NCBI GenBank assembly: GCA_002319925.1
Contig: DCFP01000166.1
Span: forward strand, 1 to 5,962
Source of the DNA: Holophagaceae bacterium UBA1801
GTDB lineage: Bacteria > Acidobacteriota > Holophagae > Holophagales > Holophagaceae
Reading direction: 5' to 3'
Length of the DNA: 5,962 nucleotides
In this document: piece by piece, positions 3,466 to 5,962 of the stretch
Layout: each line of letters starts with the position of its first letter
How positions within the stretch are numbered: position 1 is the first letter of the stretch
Translations under genes and position numbers: made by a program
The notes under the pieces: generated by a model
The model's input: the letters and a program-made list of their open reading frames with translations, nothing else
Told to the model about the DNA's origin: nothing
The model's database searches: none

Positions 3466-5957
3466 CTGCATCCGCACCCTCCCGAGAACTTTCGCCTGAT
3501 CAACTCCGCTGGAGACTCGATCCCGCCAGTCTGCCCTTCGAGACCACCACGCAGCTTGCAGCCCTGGACGCCGTCGTCGGCCAGGACAGGGGCCTGGAAG
3601 CCCTGCGCTTCGGCATGGGCATGGCAAGGCGGGGGTACAACATCTTCGTCACCGGCGAGCCCGGACTGGGGCGGCTCTCTGCGGTGAAGCGCGTCCTCAA
3701 GGAGCTGTCCGCGTCCGACCGCGTGCCCGACGACCTGTGCTACGTCAACAACTTCAAGCGCCCGGAGGCCCCGGTGCTCCTCCGCTTCAAGGCCGGGCAG
3801 GGATCGGCCTTCAAGAAGGACATTCACGAATTCCTGGAACGGCTGAAGAAGGAAGTCCCGCAACTCTTCGAGAGCGAGGAATACATCGCCCGCAAGAACG
3901 AGATCATCGAGCTGCACGAAAAAAAGGTCCTGGAATTCTACAACGCGGTGGAGGAGAAGGTCAAAAACACCGGCTTGGCCGTGGTGCGCATGCAGGTCGG
4001 CCCCTACACCCGCCCGGACGTGCTCCCGGTGGTGGACAGTGAGCCCAAGCGCATGGTGGACCTGGAGACCATGGTGGAGAACGGTCGCTTCCCCCGGGCC
4101 GAGTACGAGCAAATCAAGGAGAAGCGGGCCAGGGTCAAGACCGAGGTGGACCATCTCATGCTTGAGGTGCGCGCCCTGCAGAAAGACGTGGACCGCAAGC
4201 TCGAGGAAGTGGACAAGCTCATGATCCGGACCCTGGCATCGGAAGCACTGGGCCCTCTCAAAGAGCGCTACGCCGATACGAAAGTCCAGACCCACCTGGA
4301 GGCCATCGTCGAGCACATGGTGGACAATCTGGAGGATCTGAAGCTGGTCGGCGGCAGACCCAAGGACATGCCCCCGGGAATGCCCTACATGGGTCCGCCG
4401 CCGGACGCGGTTCTTGCGCCCTATGGCGTCAACCTCCTGGTGGACAACGCCGAACAGAGCGGGCCGCCGGTGATCATCGAGTCCTATCCCACCTACCGCA
4501 ACCTCTTCGGCGGCGTGGACCGGGTGGTCGGTCCCTACGGGGGCTGGCAGACCGACTTCTCCAAGATCACCGCCGGCGAATTCGTCAAGGCCAACGGCGG
4601 CTACCTGGTCCTGAACCTCCTGGACGCCATCATGGAGCCCGGGGTGTGGCAGACGCTCAAGCGTTCGCTGAAGACCGAACGCATCGAAATTCAGACCTAC
4701 GACCCCTTCTACTTCATCTCCGGCACGGGCCTCAAACCCGAACCCATCGACATGGAGGTGAAGGTGGTGGTCCTGGGCGACCACAGGCTCTACCAACTGC
4801 TCCTGTACTACGACCAGGACATGCCCAAGATCTTCAAGGTACGCTCCGACTTCAGCCGGGTCATGGACAGGACCGAAGAATCGGTGACCCACATGGCCCG
4901 GTTCATCGCCAGCGAAGTGACCAGACAGGAGCTCAAGCCCTTCGACGCCGGGGCCGTGGCCGTGGTGGTGGAACACGCAGTGCGCATGGCCGGGCGGGTG
5001 GAGAAGCTCTCCACGGCTTTCCCCCTGCTTTCGGACCTGCTCCACGAGGCAGATCTCTACGCCACCCGAGCCGCATCGGAGACGGTGCGGGCCGAGCACA
5101 CCCGCGAGGCCCTGCTGGCCAGGATCGGGCGCCTGAACCGCATCGAGGAGCTCCTGAGGGAGATGATCACCCGCGGAAGCCTGTTCGTGGACCTGGAGGG
5201 GACGGCCGTGGGGCAGGTCAACGGCCTGGCCGTGCACTCCATCGGGGACCACCTCTTCGGTATGCCCTCGCGCATCACCGCCACCACGGCCATGGGCCGC
5301 GAGGGCATCATCAACATCGAGCGCGAGGCCGAACTCTCCGGCCCTATCCACAGCAAGGGCATGCTCATTCTGGCCGGATACCTGCGGCGAAACTACGCTC
5401 AGGACAAGCCCCTGACCCTGACCGCCAGCATCGCCTTCGAACAGGCCTACTCCGGGATTGAAGGCGACTCGGCCTCGTCCACCGAACTCTATGCCCTGCT
5501 CTCCAGTCTCTCCGGAGTGCCCCTGCGCCAGGACCTGGCCGTCACCGGCTCGGTCAACCAGATGGGCCAGGTTCAGCCCATCGGCGGGGTCAACGAGAAG
5601 ATCGAGGGGTTTTTCCTGTGCTGCAAGGACAAGGGGCTGACCGGGAATCAGGGGGTGATGATCCCCCAGGCCAACGTCAAGGACCTGATGCTCCGCGAGG
5701 AGGTCCTGGAGGCCGTGCTCCAGGGGCTGTTCCACGTCTGGGCCGTGGCCACCGTGGATGAAGGCATCGAGCTGCTGACCGGACTTCCCGCCGGCGCCAG
5801 GGGCAAGGACGGCCAATACCCCAAGGGGAGCGTGAACGCCCTGGTGGATGAGCGATTGCTGGCCCTGGCCAAGGGCCTGCGCGATTTCGCCAAGGAAGCC
5901 GAGGAGGGCGAAGAGAAGGGTAAGGCGAAAACCAAGACCAAGGGAAAGAAGACCTAA
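3462..5957 (+). CDS. Lon-related (LonB-like, AAA_32 type) ATP-dependent protease
   Basis: This 831-residue cytoplasmic protein belongs to the Lon-related group with an AAA_32-type ATPase module and a C-terminal Lon protease domain, and lacks the N-terminal domain of classical Lon. Residues 60-76 carry a P-loop, GEPGLGR (65-71), in which the usual Lys is Arg71 and the next residue is Leu72. Residues 115-295 are a long charged helical, probably coiled-coil insert. ANGGYLVLN (377-385) is the Walker B strand, with Asn385 where Asp is usual. FKVRSDFSRVMDR (458-470) is a block typical of the group. The protease domain (about 568-775) has GDSAS with Ser670 and GGVNEK with Lys713, the Ser-Lys dyad, spaced 43 residues as in E. 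coli Lon (679/722). Residues 819-831 are a Lys-rich tail. In Pseudomonas the related AsrA has been linked to the heat-shock response. Coupling to Hsp20 supports degradation of stress-damaged proteins. The exact substrates are unknown. Confidence 0.95.
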   Translation: MTASAPSRELSPDQLRWRLDPASLPFETTTQLAALDAVVGQDRGLEALRFGMGMARRGYNIFVTGEPGLGRLSAVKRVLKELSASDRVPDDLCYVNNFKRPEAPVLLRFKAGQGSAFKKDIHEFLERLKKEVPQLFESEEYIARKNEIIELHEKKVLEFYNAVEEKVKNTGLAVVRMQVGPYTRPDVLPVVDSEPKRMVDLETMVENGRFPRAEYEQIKEKRARVKTEVDHLMLEVRALQKDVDRKLEEVDKLMIRTLASEALGPLKERYADTKVQTHLEAIVEHMVDNLEDLKLVGGRPKDMPPGMPYMGPPPDAVLAPYGVNLLVDNAEQSGPPVIIESYPTYRNLFGGVDRVVGPYGGWQTDFSKITAGEFVKANGGYLVLNLLDAIMEPGVWQTLKRSLKTERIEIQTYDPFYFISGTGLKPEPIDMEVKVVVLGDHRLYQLLLYYDQDMPKIFKVRSDFSRVMDRTEESVTHMARFIASEVTRQELKPFDAGAVAVVVEHAVRMAGRVEKLSTAFPLLSDLLHEADLYATRAASETVRAEHTREALLARIGRLNRIEELLREMITRGSLFVDLEGTAVGQVNGLAVHSIGDHLFGMPSRITATTAMGREGIINIEREAELSGPIHSKGMLILAGYLRRNYAQDKPLTLTASIAFEQAYSGIEGDSASSTELYALLSSLSGVPLRQDLAVTGSVNQMGQVQPIGGVNEKIEGFFLCCKDKGLTGNQGVMIPQANVKDLMLREEVLEAVLQGLFHVWAVATVDEGIELLTGLPAGARGKDGQYPKGSVNALVDERLLALAKGLRDFAKEAEEGEEKGKAKTKTKGKKT

Positions 5958-5962
5958 CGACA

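Noticed and set aside
2976..5816. A 946-codon open frame on the minus strand covering hsp20 and most of the Lon-like gene
   Set aside because: It is antisense to two genes with clear family motifs. It is His/Gly/Val/Leu-rich as expected from the complement of GC-rich codons, and shows no recognisable domain.

Overview
This looks like a chromosomal segment from a GC-rich Gram-negative bacterium. The evidence is a Tat-exported multicopper oxidase, strong GGAG/GGAGG ribosome binding sites and strong C/G preference at third codon positions. The style of the Hsp20 and Lon-like proteins recalls Desulfovibrionales and related sulfate reducers, but that is an impression from family knowledge. No taxonomic marker is present in the window.

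Positions 1-1030 (left part) hold no intact gene. The window opens with two copies of a 25-bp direct repeat at a 38-bp period. A gene-poor stretch with several inverted repeats follows. Then comes the decayed C-terminal part of a phage-type tyrosine recombinase: the HxxR motif is still readable, the later catalytic His is replaced by Pro, and a one-base frameshift precedes the still-visible Tyr. An unrelated reading frame that looks like the tail of another protein ends at a stop at 996-998. This pattern suggests an old mobile-element boundary.

Positions 1031-2650 encode a complete CueO-like multicopper oxidase with a twin-arginine signal, all four copper-ligand motifs and a Met-rich segment. 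It probably acts in periplasmic copper/oxidative detoxification. A short palindrome and an 18-bp-period direct repeat lie just upstream and are candidate control sites.

Positions 2651-2994 are a spacer. It contains a coding-like but probably non-functional fragment of unknown origin, then an AT-rich promoter region and a short leader that can fold into two hairpins. The second hairpin covers the Shine-Dalgarno sequence of the next gene.

Positions 2995-5957 are a two-gene stress operon. A small heat-shock protein (Hsp20/alpha-crystallin family) overlaps by 4 bases (ATGA) a Lon-related AAA+ protease of the LonB-like, AAA_32-containing type. The pair fits a protein quality-control unit: the holdase Hsp20 keeps unfolding proteins soluble, and the ATP-dependent protease removes or processes them. 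The coupling and the possible thermosensor leader are the most interesting features. I see no clear sign of a wholly new system.
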